Shown here: positions 27,941 to 36,171 of the stretch, one piece after another | Numbering within the stretch: position 1 is the first letter of the stretch | How the letters are laid out: each line of letters starts with the position of its first letter | Source: Candidatus Kapaibacterium thiocyanatum | GTDB taxonomy: Bacteria > Bacteroidota > Ignavibacteria > Kapaibacteriales > Kapaibacteriaceae | Length of the DNA: 64,000 nt | Assembly (NCBI GenBank): GCA_001899175.1 | Contig: MKVH01000021.1 | Span: forward strand, 309,066 to 373,065 | Direction: 5' to 3' | Program-made: the position numbers and the translations under genes | The notes under the pieces: model-generated | What the model saw: the letters and a program-made list of their open reading frames with translations, nothing else | What the model was told of the DNA's origin: nothing | Databases searched by the model: none

Positions 27941-29707
27941 TTAATTGATCTGCACGAGGCCACCCTTGATCACCGTCGTCGCCGAACCCTGGATGGTCGT
28001 GCTTGCTCCGCTGATCTCGGCACTGGCACTGCCCGACGCCTTGAAGCCGGTCTGTGCCTTCAGTTCCATGTCGAGTCCTTCCACGACGACATTCTTCGCG
28101 GCCTTGAGCTTGAGGTCCTTGACGCTCTCCACGACGATGCCGTCCGCGTCCATCGTGATCCTGTTCCCGTTCTGGTCTTCGATCACGATGCCGCTGTCTT
28201 CTTCCGTCAAGGCGATCCTGTTGCCTGCGGGTGTTTCGATGCGTACGATCTTCTTCTCGTCGTCGAACGTCATCTTCATCTTCTCGCGGCTGACGTATCC
28301 CTTGAGATGATTGTCGTCCTTCGCAGGCTCGGGTGACGGCTTCGCACTGCTGTGGCACATACCGAGCACGACGGGATATCGAGGATCGTTGTCGAGAAAT
28401 CCGACGACGACTTCGTCGCCGATCTCGGGGCGGTAATATGTTCCTCGTTCCTTCCCTGCATCGAGCGTGGAGAGCCGGGCCCATATCCCTTCATCGGAGG
28501 CGCTGATCATCGGAATGCGCACCTTGATCCTGTCCTCACCGTCTGGATCGTTCTCCAGCGCCGTCACCACACCCATCTGCAGTCCATGTACGGATGGCAG
28601 CAGACCAGCGGCCGGCAATGCGCTCACGGGAAACGTCTCCGCGAACGTCGCGGTACTCAAGCCGATCTGCGCGTCCGTCTCCCAGTTGCCGTCGGATACC
28701 GAATGGCGGACACCCGACACGTACATCTTGCCCTCGAAGCGTTCGCCGATACCGGTGACCTCGATCACCGTTCCGGGAAGGACGGTGGCGAGTCCCTGGA
28801 ACTTCACACGGCCGCGGACCTTGGCAAGACGCTCCTTCAACAGATAGCCGTCGGCCCATGCCTGGAGCTCGGGCTCGGAGACCTTCCCTCCGTGCCGCAG
28901 TTCATGCGCATCACCGCCGACGACGTCGGCCAGGGTATCGGGATCGAGGTTGCCGTTCTCCGTCGTCGACGGTTCGGCCGCCTCGGTCTCGATGACTTCC
29001 TGATCCGTGGCATTCCACGCCTTGGCCTTCACGCCTTTGCTCTGCAGGCGTGCATCGATCTCGGCGTCGAGTTCGAGAACCGTGGTACCGAAGCCGACCG
29101 TGACGATGGACGATCCTGCGACGTCGGGGCGGACGATCCTGATCTTGCCACCTTCCGTGATCACGACGCAGCCGTTCGCTTCGGCACGGCACAGGATGAA
29201 GTCCCAGTCCGTCGCATCGTACTGCACCACTTCCTTCAGTGCGGCGTCGGTCGTCACGACGTCATGCTGCAGGCCGTGGAGGTCGATGATCTCCTGCATG
29301 ATGTCGGAGTCCTTCTTGTCGACGAAGTACCGGCTGTTCCTTCCACGCGTAAGCTTCATGCTTTCGTCACGGCATTCCACGATGAGCATACTTCCCGTCT
29401 TGCGGATCTTGATGGCGTGCTTGACCACGATGCCCTTGAAGACGGACTCGTTCTGCGACCGGTATCCGAGCTGGATCTCGATCTTCTTTCCCGGGACGAA
29501 GAGATCGGTATCGCTGGCCTTGAACTTCCCCTGCGACGCCTCGCCATCCTTGAGATGGATCGTGGCCGAAGGGATCCTGTTCAGCTCGAGCGAGACGGAC
29601 ACTGCCTGTACCTGATATTCGCCGGGAATCTCCTGGCCTTCGACGAGGATGGCCACGGTGCAGACGTCGGGAGTTGCCGGAGTCGGTATGGTCGATACTT
29701 CACTCAC
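27941..29707 (-). CDS. VgrG-like central spike protein (Afp8-like)
   Basis: 588 aa from GTG 29707, whose GTGA overlaps the stop of the LysM gene. The N-terminal ~340 residues are gp27-like (SVSLELNRIPSATIHLKDGE, then KHAIKIRKTGSMLIVECRD). A gp5-like OB domain follows (GVVTALENDPDGEDRIKVRIP ... GDEVVVGFLDNDPRYPVVLG). The C-terminus is a regular beta-helix (DQNGNRITMDADGIVVES). This is the trimeric hub and spike under the PAAR tip. No enzymatic C-terminal extension is seen. Confidence 0.95.
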   Translation of the reverse strand: MSEVSTIPTPATPDVCTVAILVEGQEIPGEYQVQAVSVSLELNRIPSATIHLKDGEASQGKFKASDTDLFVPGKKIEIQLGYRSQNESVFKGIVVKHAIKIRKTGSMLIVECRDESMKLTRGRNSRYFVDKKDSDIMQEIIDLHGLQHDVVTTDAALKEVVQYDATDWDFILCRAEANGCVVITEGGKIRIVRPDVAGSSIVTVGFGTTVLELDAEIDARLQSKGVKAKAWNATDQEVIETEAAEPSTTENGNLDPDTLADVVGGDAHELRHGGKVSEPELQAWADGYLLKERLAKVRGRVKFQGLATVLPGTVIEVTGIGERFEGKMYVSGVRHSVSDGNWETDAQIGLSTATFAETFPVSALPAAGLLPSVHGLQMGVVTALENDPDGEDRIKVRIPMISASDEGIWARLSTLDAGKERGTYYRPEIGDEVVVGFLDNDPRYPVVLGMCHSSAKPSPEPAKDDNHLKGYVSREKMKMTFDDEKKIVRIETPAGNRIALTEEDSGIVIEDQNGNRITMDADGIVVESVKDLKLKAAKNVVVEGLDMELKAQTGFKASGSASAEISGASTTIQGSATTVIKGGLVQIN

Positions 29708-30414
29708 TTCTTCGTCGCAGTCTTGTCGATTGGTGGGAAGAAGACCGTCGTGCCCGGAACGAGATCCCGGAAGTTGTCGATACCGTTCACTGCGGCGACC
29801 TGCATGTAGTATCTGCTGTCGCCATAGATCCGATGACACATCAGGGGAAGCGTATCGCCTTCCTTCACCGTGCGTACGTGCGTCAGGTCGGGAGAGCTCC
29901 TGTTCTCCTGCGCGGCACGCTTCTGCTCCTCGATACTGCTCTTGAACGTCACCTTGGCCGTGGCACGGATCGGCGTACCGTCGGGGCTGAACATCTTGTA
30001 GGTGAGGCTCACTTCCGTGACCCTGCCCTTGAAGATGGAGTTCTCGCCCCATACGAGCTTGAAGTGGCGCGGCTCGTGGGCATCGCCCTGATACTCGATG
30101 AGCACCTGCTTGAACTTCCTGATATCGTCGGCGATGCTATCGCGCGGTTTGCCGTCGATGATCCCGGTGTTGTCGAAGAGAAATTCGAACGATATCTCTT
30201 CGGGCTCCGTGTATTCGTACTTGAGCTGCTGTCCGCTCGTACCCTGTCCCTGCCCTCCTTCGGAGAACTTGAGCTTGTAGTCGAGCGTATACGATTCGGG
30301 ATTGATCAATACCTCGAACGAATCGTCCGCATCGGCAAGCCCTCCATTCTCCGCCTTCTCCGAATCGGAAAAGGCGAGGATGAGCATCTTCTCCAGTTTA
30401 CCGGAAGCGGCCAT
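29704..30414 (-). CDS. LysM-containing tube-baseplate adaptor (Afp7-like)
   Basis: 236 aa. The first ~175 residues match the CIS tube protein family (FEVLINPESYTLDYKLKFSEG...EISFEFLFDNTG). A C-terminal LysM motif follows: VKEGDTLPLMCHRIYGDSRYYMQVAAVNG...LVPGTTVFFPP. T4 gp53 and Afp7 have the same layout and join the spike to the baseplate/tube. Its ATG overlaps the DUF5908 stop (TGATG) and its stop overlaps the VgrG GTG. Confidence 0.92.
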   Translation of the reverse strand: MAASGKLEKMLILAFSDSEKAENGGLADADDSFEVLINPESYTLDYKLKFSEGGQGQGTSGQQLKYEYTEPEEISFEFLFDNTGIIDGKPRDSIADDIRKFKQVLIEYQGDAHEPRHFKLVWGENSIFKGRVTEVSLTYKMFSPDGTPIRATAKVTFKSSIEEQKRAAQENRSSPDLTHVRTVKEGDTLPLMCHRIYGDSRYYMQVAAVNGIDNFRDLVPGTTVFFPPIDKTATKK

Positions 30415-30605
30415 CAGCGTTCAGCCTTGTTCTGTAGGATCTGCAATACCTGTTCGACGCATTCGGCGACGAGATCGGCCTGACCACCGCCCTGACCTCC
30501 CTGTCCCGAAGACTGGGAAGGAGACTGCGTCTGCGGCGCCTGCTGCCCTTGCTGCGGTGCGTTCACGGCAACCTTGATGTGCAGCTCACGGATTTCGATT
30601 GGCAT
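30414..30605 (-). CDS. DUF5908 small eCIS protein (Afp6-position)
   Basis: 63 aa starting MPIEIRELHIKVAV, the hallmark of DUF5908, a short protein found between tube and LysM genes in Bacteroidota eCIS operons. The middle is a Gln/Gly/Ser-rich linker (30-45); the C-terminus is an amphipathic helix (DLVAECVEQVLQILQNK) suited to a coiled coil. Role unknown; possibly tube-hub assembly. Confidence 0.85.
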   Translation of the reverse strand: MPIEIRELHIKVAVNAPQQGQQAPQTQSPSQSSGQGGQGGGQADLVAECVEQVLQILQNKAER

Positions 30606-30609
30606 GTCG

Positions 30610-31056
30610 TTACTCGATCGTGAAGTATCGATAGGTCAACTCGAGCGTTTCGATCACCACGGAGTTCTCGTTGGCGTTCAGGTCGCTGACGATCCATTTC
30701 TTGGGAATGGCCTGGGCTACCTTCCACGTCTTCAATGGCTCACCCTTCTCGTTGAGGAGAATGACGGTGAGATCTGCAGGCTTGAACTCCCTGTTCCTGA
30801 AGGCATCGAGCATCCACTTGATCACGTCGGAGTCGGTGAGCATACCGCGCTTCAGCACCATGTCGGCATACTTCGTACGGACGGGGAGCTTGTGCTCGAA
30901 GCGATTCTCCCCGCCCTCCTTGAAGCTCTCGTAGTCGTACTCCACCGACAGGCCGGACACGGTCTGGAACCGGACGTCGTTCTTGTCCTTGCTGATGCTG
31001 AACTCCACACGGTAGTAGAAGCTCAGCGGCGGATAGTAGTCGATGGATGATGCCAT
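30610..31056 (-). CDS. eCIS tube protein 2 (Afp5-like)
   Basis: 148 aa. It is a gp19/Hcp-type tube protein: PPLSFYYRVEF, the long loop with VSGLSVEYDYESFKEGG, RTKYADMVLKRGMLTDSD, and the closing ADLTVILLNEKGEPLKTWK...ETLELTYRYF. By operon position it corresponds to Afp5, the tube ring that sits on the spike. It starts 2 bases after the stop of tube protein 1. Confidence 0.93.
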   Translation of the reverse strand: MASSIDYYPPLSFYYRVEFSISKDKNDVRFQTVSGLSVEYDYESFKEGGENRFEHKLPVRTKYADMVLKRGMLTDSDVIKWMLDAFRNREFKPADLTVILLNEKGEPLKTWKVAQAIPKKWIVSDLNANENSVVIETLELTYRYFTIE

Positions 31057-31058
31057 GA

Positions 31059-31493
31059 TCAGCGAACGAGACTCAGACCTTCGTGAGCGATCTCGATGGT
31101 TTCGATGGCGACTTCGTTGGCATCCGACTTGAGATCAGGCACGGTGATCTTCGTGGGGAAGCAGCGGACTGCCTTCCATACGGCCACGGGCTCGTGCTTC
31201 TCGTTGAGAAGGCGGATCACGACGTCGCGACGACCGTTCACGCGCTCGTTCGAGATTTCGTCGATCCAGTTATTGTAATCGAAGTCGCCTTCGAACTTTC
31301 CGCGCTTCATCGTGATGTTGCTGAACTTCCGCATACCGGGCATCTTGATCTTGCTGAAGTCCTTGCTGTCGCTATGACGATATTCGATCACTTCCACCTG
31401 CTGATCCATACCGGTCACTTCGGTGAAGTTCAGCTTCGCTCCGCCCCAGTCGATCTGATACTGAAACCGGGGCAACGGATATTCTTGTGCCAT
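31059..31493 (-). CDS. eCIS major tube protein 1 (Afp1-like)
   Basis: 144 aa with the tube fold signature RFQYQIDWGGAKLNFTEVTGMDQQVEVIEYRHSD, MKRGKFEGDFDYNNWIDE and VVIRLLNEKHEPVAVWKAVRCFPTK. It is a paralogue of the next gene (same motifs in the same order) and probably builds most of the inner tube. Located 54 bases after the sheath gene. Confidence 0.94.
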   Translation of the reverse strand: MAQEYPLPRFQYQIDWGGAKLNFTEVTGMDQQVEVIEYRHSDSKDFSKIKMPGMRKFSNITMKRGKFEGDFDYNNWIDEISNERVNGRRDVVIRLLNEKHEPVAVWKAVRCFPTKITVPDLKSDANEVAIETIEIAHEGLSLVR

Positions 31494-31547
31494 GACTGCT
31501 CCATCGGGAATGGTGTATGTTCTGTGTCAGGTACCGGACGTCGACTC

Positions 31548-32987
31548 TCAGGATTCGGCCATCTTGTGCGAGAACTTGAGGATGATGAATTCGGCGGGAC
31601 GCACGGCGGCCATGCCGATCTCGATGATCATCCGTCCTTCGAGAATGTCCAGGGCGGTCATCGTCTTGCCGAGGCCGACTGCGACGTAGAAGGCATGCTC
31701 GGGCTTCACGCCCTGCAGTGCGCCCTGGCGCCACAGCGTGGTGAGAAAGTTCTCGATCATGGCCTGTACGCGTACCCACGTGTTGGCATCGTTCGGTTCG
31801 AACACGAACTGCTCCGTGGCCTTCTTCACGGATTCCTCGACGAAGTTGAAGAACCGTCGTACGCTCACGTAGCGCCATTCGTTGTCGTTCCCCGCAAGAG
31901 TCCTCGCTCCCCATACCAGGGTTCCCTTACCCGTAAAGGCACGGATGGCGTTGACGGACTTTCCGGCGGTGGAATCGACGTTCATCTGATCCTGCTGCGT
32001 ATTCGAGAACTGGATCGCAGGCCTGATCACGGCATTGACGCTGACGTTGGCGGGAGCCTTCCATACGCCGCGGTCGTTGTCGACGTCGGCATAGATACCG
32101 GCCATCGCAGAACTCGGAGGCATCTTGCACGGCAGGTCACGGATGGCCGCACGCGCGCTTTCGTAGACGGCGTTCGCCGTGGTGGCGAGCGTATCCAGCT
32201 TCACGGACGCGCTCGCGGAACCGTTCACCACATGCGTGATGTCGATTTCCGTTTCGTCGACGCTGAAGTCCAGCGTCGTTTCGATATTGGGTGCGTAGGC
32301 TGCACCGTACTTGAGGTTGTTCATACCGATACCGGACGTACGGAAGTTGGAGACGGCATCGATCAGGTTGGCCGTCGGATCCGACAGCACTTCGTCGTCG
32401 CCATGTACATCCATGATGACGAAGCGATCCTTGAGGTCGTCACATTGGGCGAGCGCCGCATCCTGCAGCGTCTTGAAGTCCGAGATCCCAAGGCTCTGCG
32501 CCTCAGGGAAGACGATCAGCGTGGGTTCGTCGGCCAGTTCGAGTGCATCGAGACCATCGTGCAGTTCGGTTTCCACGAGCGATCCACCGAACGTCGCCTT
32601 GTAATCACCGACGGAGACGATGTAGCACGGGCCGCCACCGTTGGCGTAGAACAACTGCAGTGCATAGTACATGATGTGCTTCGAGCGATCGGCCTCTGCG
32701 ATGGTAGCCACGGACTTCATCGACGTCGTGTTGCCGTCTGCATCCTGCGTTTCCGTCACGGTGACGTCGATATTCCGCTCGGGCTGCGGTCCCCCGAAGA
32801 ACGCTTCGTATTCGACGAGCGAGCTGATCCTCGTGGGCTTCAGCGTGAGATCGCCGGTCGTGAGTTCCATCGCCTTCTGTGTATAGCCGATGAAGGCCGG
32901 AATCGCCGTTTCCACGGGTGCGATGGACGGCGGAAACTTGGGGATCTCCTCGATGTACACCCCGGGGGTTTTATATGCAGTTGCCAT
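31548..32987 (-). CDS. Contractile sheath protein (Afp2/3-like)
   Basis: 479 aa. The start TAYKTPGVYIEEIPKFPPSIAPVETAIPAFIGYT and the end EGRMIIEIGMAAVRPAEFIILKFSHKM are the conserved sheath N- and C-terminal arms that interlock subunits. WGARTLAG..EWRYVSVRRFFNFVEESV is the conserved core. Only one sheath gene is present, whereas Afp has three. Contraction of this sheath drives the tube. Confidence 0.96.
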   Translation of the reverse strand: MATAYKTPGVYIEEIPKFPPSIAPVETAIPAFIGYTQKAMELTTGDLTLKPTRISSLVEYEAFFGGPQPERNIDVTVTETQDADGNTTSMKSVATIAEADRSKHIMYYALQLFYANGGGPCYIVSVGDYKATFGGSLVETELHDGLDALELADEPTLIVFPEAQSLGISDFKTLQDAALAQCDDLKDRFVIMDVHGDDEVLSDPTANLIDAVSNFRTSGIGMNNLKYGAAYAPNIETTLDFSVDETEIDITHVVNGSASASVKLDTLATTANAVYESARAAIRDLPCKMPPSSAMAGIYADVDNDRGVWKAPANVSVNAVIRPAIQFSNTQQDQMNVDSTAGKSVNAIRAFTGKGTLVWGARTLAGNDNEWRYVSVRRFFNFVEESVKKATEQFVFEPNDANTWVRVQAMIENFLTTLWRQGALQGVKPEHAFYVAVGLGKTMTALDILEGRMIIEIGMAAVRPAEFIILKFSHKMAES

Positions 32988-33022
32988 AGGTCCCTGGCTT
33001 GAATGGTTAACGCAACGGTTGA

Positions 33023-34033
33023 TTAGACATAGACATTTGAGACGATCTTGCTGATGGCGTTACCGCTCTTCTCGAACGTCACGATTCCCGTGGACGGCTT
33101 CTGCGTCGTCGTGGCATTACCCGTATGCGTCAGCGGGAACGGCCCTGCTTCCTGTATCAGGACGGCGGGATCTGTTCTGCTGAAGGTCCGCCACGTGGTG
33201 GACCTGTTCTTGAAGCGGATCTGGAAGACGGGATGTGCTGCCTTCGGCAGACCGCCACTGGTGCAACTGTAGTCGGCATCGCCTGCACGCACGGCAGTGA
33301 TGCGCACGACGGCATACGTATCGGCACCGATATCGTCCGACAACGTGATTCCCTTCGCAGGCGGTGTACCGACGATGCCTGCCGGAGGAGCGATGGACGG
33401 CACGTCACCCTGATGCGCATAGACGGGAGCATTGGTCGCGATTGCGGCGATCTGCTGCTGGCCGGCTCCCGGTTGGTCGCCGGTGAGCTGGACGAGTGCA
33501 CCGCCGATGTTGACGATGGCCTCGACCTTGTCCTGGGCTCCGAGCACAGGTATCTCACGCGAGAGATAGAGCTTCCTGTTCGGTCCGGCTCCACGCGACA
33601 CTCCCGTGAGATTCGAGAATACCGCGACGTTCTCCTTGAAGCGGATGGTGCTCTTCGACGGTGGATGGAAGAGACCGTACACGGCCTGTGTGACCGTGGT
33701 CAATGACGTGTAGTTGAAGAAGTCGGCCCCACGGACGACGAGCGTGAACTCGAACGTCATGTCATCGGGAATGATCGTATCCTTCGGTACGGCGACGACT
33801 CCACCCAGAGCGCTAGCCCTGAACACGGCACGAATTCCGTCCAGGACCTTCACGGTCGTGGGTGTCGGCCGAAGCTCGAGCATCCTCCGTACGTCGTATC
33901 CGAGCAGCAGGCGTTGACGTCCTGCCTCCGTCATGGCATCGAAGACCGTCGCTCCCTCATCGAGCCAGTAGTGATGAAGGAGATGAAGTTCGAACAGGCG
34001 CACATAGCCGTTGACGATCCGCTCGGAAGCCAT
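33023..34033 (-). CDS. Conserved eCIS-position protein of unknown function, 336 aa
   Basis: Lies between the DUF4255 terminator gene and the sheath. The N-terminal ~100 residues are helical (LFELHLLHHYWLDEGATVFDAM). The rest is beta-rich with Gly/Pro segments (NIGGALVQLTGDQPG). No catalytic motif or signal peptide is seen. The start codon overlaps the previous stop (TGATG), so it is made with DUF4255. Position suggests a cap or sheath-end structural protein; this is inference only. Confidence 0.7.
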   Translation of the reverse strand: MASERIVNGYVRLFELHLLHHYWLDEGATVFDAMTEAGRQRLLLGYDVRRMLELRPTPTTVKVLDGIRAVFRASALGGVVAVPKDTIIPDDMTFEFTLVVRGADFFNYTSLTTVTQAVYGLFHPPSKSTIRFKENVAVFSNLTGVSRGAGPNRKLYLSREIPVLGAQDKVEAIVNIGGALVQLTGDQPGAGQQQIAAIATNAPVYAHQGDVPSIAPPAGIVGTPPAKGITLSDDIGADTYAVVRITAVRAGDADYSCTSGGLPKAAHPVFQIRFKNRSTTWRTFSRTDPAVLIQEAGPFPLTHTGNATTTQKPSTGIVTFEKSGNAISKIVSNVYV

Positions 34034-34674
34034 CAGGATACTCCCCCGTTCTTGTGGTGGAAGTCATTGACCACTTCCGTGATCAGACCGCGTTCTTCTT
34101 CGACGGCACGGAACTTCAGGTCGACCATGCGCAGGTTGTACAGGGCGAACGGATACTGCTTCCCTCCGAGCGTTCCCCACAGGTGATTCACTTCTTCCAT
34201 CGTGGGCGAGTAAAGATCGAAGATCAGCTTGAACTCTGCGAGCTGATCGAGCACGTTGCTCGGGGCGTTCGCCGTGATGGAGGCAGGAGCCACCGTGTCC
34301 TGGGTGAAGACGTTCCGTGCCTGGAAGAACCGGAGCGCCCTTGACAGCACGAGCAGCGCATTCGCATAGGTCGTGTGCGTGGCCGTCATCAGGACGATGA
34401 AGTTCAGGAAGACGGGCGGGTTCTCGTAGACGGCCTTCAACGTGACATCGTTGCGTACATAGTTCGGTAGGTTCTTGAGAGTCTTCTCTTCCTTGATATT
34501 CACGATTGATAGCAACAGGACGTCGCGCGCGACACCAGCACCTCCACCACCGGATGCGAAGCCTTCCGCGAGGTTACCCATCGCGACGGGGCTCGGCGAC
34601 TCGGCGACGCCGTAGGCGGATGCGAAGTGACGACGCATCTCGTTCAGCACTATGGTCAATGCGTGTGAAATCAT
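34033..34674 (-). CDS. DUF4255 tail-terminator/cap protein (Afp16/Pvc16-like), first gene of operon
   Basis: 213 aa, opening MISHALTIVLNEMRRHF, with RDVLLLSIVNIKEEKTLKN and NPPVFLNFIVLMTATHTTYANAL. This is the DUF4255 (Pvc16 N-terminal) family that caps the tube and sheath distal to the baseplate. No strong ribosome site is visible before ATG 34674. The operon promoter is probably more than 450 bp upstream. Confidence 0.9.
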   Translation of the reverse strand: MISHALTIVLNEMRRHFASAYGVAESPSPVAMGNLAEGFASGGGGAGVARDVLLLSIVNIKEEKTLKNLPNYVRNDVTLKAVYENPPVFLNFIVLMTATHTTYANALLVLSRALRFFQARNVFTQDTVAPASITANAPSNVLDQLAEFKLIFDLYSPTMEEVNHLWGTLGGKQYPFALYNLRMVDLKFRAVEEERGLITEVVNDFHHKNGGVS

Positions 34675-34879
34675 GATTCCATACCGTGATCGTGGGCCGG
34701 ATATCCATTCCGGATACCGATCGGGGACAGCTCCGCCGTCGGTCGTGAAACGACCGCAAGGAGTCTTTCCCGCTACGGTGATCCGTCGGGCTCGATCGAA
34801 TGGCTCGGATACTCAGGCAAGGGTCGCGAACGCGATCATTGTCGTGAGATGATCCATCGTGAATATTGCTTCTGCGCAG

Positions 34880-35047
34880 GATGACTTCGGGATACGCTCC
34901 CGAACGTGGTCACGATCAGGCGGTCAACACTGATCGGCGATACCACTGCTACTGTACGATGATTTCAGGATTCGCTCCCGAACGTGGTCGCGATCGTGCG
35001 GTCGACACCGATCGGCGATACCACTGCTACTGTACGATGATTTCAGG
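34880..35047. repeat. 78-bp tandem repeat, two full copies plus 12 bp
   Basis: Unit 1 is 34880-34957, unit 2 is 34958-35035, and the start of a third copy (gatgatttcagg) is 35036-35047. The copies differ at only a few positions. Each carries GCTCCCGAACGTGGTC and GATCGGCGATACCACTGCTA. It lies in the transcribed leader between the proposed promoter and the first eCIS gene. 78 is divisible by three, but no credible protein is encoded. Confidence 0.9.
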
Positions 35048-35147
35048 TCCTCATCCCCTGAATGCGACTCGGCATAACACTGGATGTCAGGTCGTGGTCC
35101 AGAAAGTACCTTCTTCGACGGTGATTGCTCAGGTACCCTTTCGACAT
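35043..35147 (-). CDS. 34-aa leader peptide candidate upstream of eCIS
   Basis: ATG at 35147-35145 is preceded by AAGGAG at 35158-35153, five bases away, the clearest ribosome site of the region. The product begins MSKGYLSNHRRRRYF and ends at TGA 35043, just inside the tandem repeat. It is basic at its N-terminus with no known family. The promoter -10 lies only ~14 bases before the ribosome site. It could be a leader peptide tuning operon expression or a tiny structural or regulatory protein; it could also be chance. Confidence 0.4.
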   Translation of the reverse strand: MSKGYLSNHRRRRYFLDHDLTSSVMPSRIQGMRT

Positions 35148-35171
35148 GTCAACTCCTTCGACAACGGGGCG

Positions 35172-35202
35172 ATTATACGTAAATGCGCCATCGTTTCGTC
35201 AA
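35172..35202 (-). promoter_or_regulatory. Strong candidate promoter driving the eCIS operon
   Basis: On the minus strand TTGACG (35202-35197) and TATAAT (35177-35172) are separated by 19 bases, in the only AT-rich part of the region. The 19-base spacer matches that of the rpsT promoter. Transcription would start near 35165 and read through the 34-aa ORF and the tandem repeat into the eCIS genes. Confidence 0.65.
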
Positions 35203-35583
35203 GGGTTTTTTCACATGATCGAAACTTTTTTCGTGGCTTCATTCGACCCGCACAATTCCCGGTTTGTCGCGAAACATCGCTAACATCAACTCCACTAATA
35301 TGTTGGATGGTACTCGCGGATTTCTTCCTGGAACATAATGTACAGTGGGATGTTCGCAGAAGGTTTTGCCGTACCACGACCGGAATTCCGTGTTCCACGA
35401 CACGATGGCTACATCGTCACGATCGATGGACGCGAATCCGTCGGGCATGACCGTATCCGGGCTTCGTCATCGTCGACGTATCATTGCATTCCCCGAACGG
35501 AATGGACTCGGAACGCATGTAGCTTCTTGCTCATGCATGCGTCATATGTTCAACTGACGATCACTCGTCGATAGAAGGCAGGA

Positions 35584-36129
35584 ATGAAAACCATCTACTT
35601 CGCTGCATCGAGCCTGGACGGCTTCATCTCCGACAAGGAAGACTCGCTGGAATGGCTGTTCCAGTTCGGCGAACCCGGAGGAAACTACATCGGGAGCTTC
35701 GTCGACACCGTGGGCGCCCTTGCGATGGGATCGACGACCTACCGATGGATGTACGACAACATGCAAGGTTTCGGCGACGGCGCGTGGCCATACAAGGTCC
35801 CCGCATTCGTTTTCTCGAACCGGGATCTTCCTGTCTATCCCGACGCGGACATACGGTTCGTACGTGGTGATGTTCGCCCTGTGCACCGGCAGATGGTCCT
35901 CGAAGCGAAGGGGCGGAACATCTGGATCGTCGGCGGAGGAGAACTTGCGGGAACGTTCTACGACGCCCGGCTTCTGGATGAGCTCATCATCCAGTTCGTT
36001 TCGGTGACTCTCGGTGAAGGGGCTCCCTTGTTCCCCAGAACCATGGAGAAACCTCTGAAGCTCGAAAGTGTACGGAGGCTCGATCAGGAATTCGCCGAGC
36101 TCAGGTATTCGGTTCGGTACCATGACTGA
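35584..36129 (+). CDS. Dihydrofolate-reductase-family protein (RibD C-terminal-like)
   Basis: 181 aa. MKTIYFAASSLDGFISDKEDSLEWL, GSTTYRWMYD, YVFSN-like FVFSNRDL, and IWIVGGGELAGTFYDARLLDEL are the NADPH-binding landmarks of the DHFR/RibD superfamily (YyaP/YwjB type). These are cytoplasmic reductases of unassigned substrate, common in free-living bacteria. AAGG lies 7 bases before the start. It converges with the redoxin gene, with a hairpin between. Confidence 0.88.
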   Translation: MKTIYFAASSLDGFISDKEDSLEWLFQFGEPGGNYIGSFVDTVGALAMGSTTYRWMYDNMQGFGDGAWPYKVPAFVFSNRDLPVYPDADIRFVRGDVRPVHRQMVLEAKGRNIWIVGGGELAGTFYDARLLDELIIQFVSVTLGEGAPLFPRTMEKPLKLESVRRLDQEFAELRYSVRYHD

Positions 36130-36132
36130 TCG

Positions 36133-36152
36133 ACCGTCGTAGGATCGACGGT
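36133..36152. terminator. Hairpin between convergent genes
   Basis: ACCGTCG (36133-36139), loop TAGGAT, CGACGGT (36146-36152): a perfect 7-bp stem between the DHFR-like and redoxin genes. No T tract; may act in both directions. Confidence 0.5.
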
Positions 36153-36171
36153 TCCGATAGTCGGGAGATCT

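Larger units (their letters stand above)
34675..35583. other. 0.9-kb leader/intergenic region before the eCIS operon
   Basis: No standard gene. From the eCIS side it holds about 205 bp with nothing I recognise, then a 78-bp tandem repeat, a 34-codon ORF with a strong ribosome site, a good minus-strand promoter (each listed separately), and ~380 bp up to the divergent DHFR-like gene. A 69-residue minus frame at 35239-35448 exists but has no ribosome site or family. Confidence 0.6.

Noticed and set aside
31083..33002. 639-residue plus frame opposite sheath and tube genes
   Set aside because: The minus strand carries unmistakable sheath and tube proteins; the plus frame is a shadow.
35239..35448. 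69-residue minus frame upstream of the eCIS promoter
   Set aside because: Composition is plausible but there is no ribosome site, family or hydrophobic feature; kept out of the gene list.
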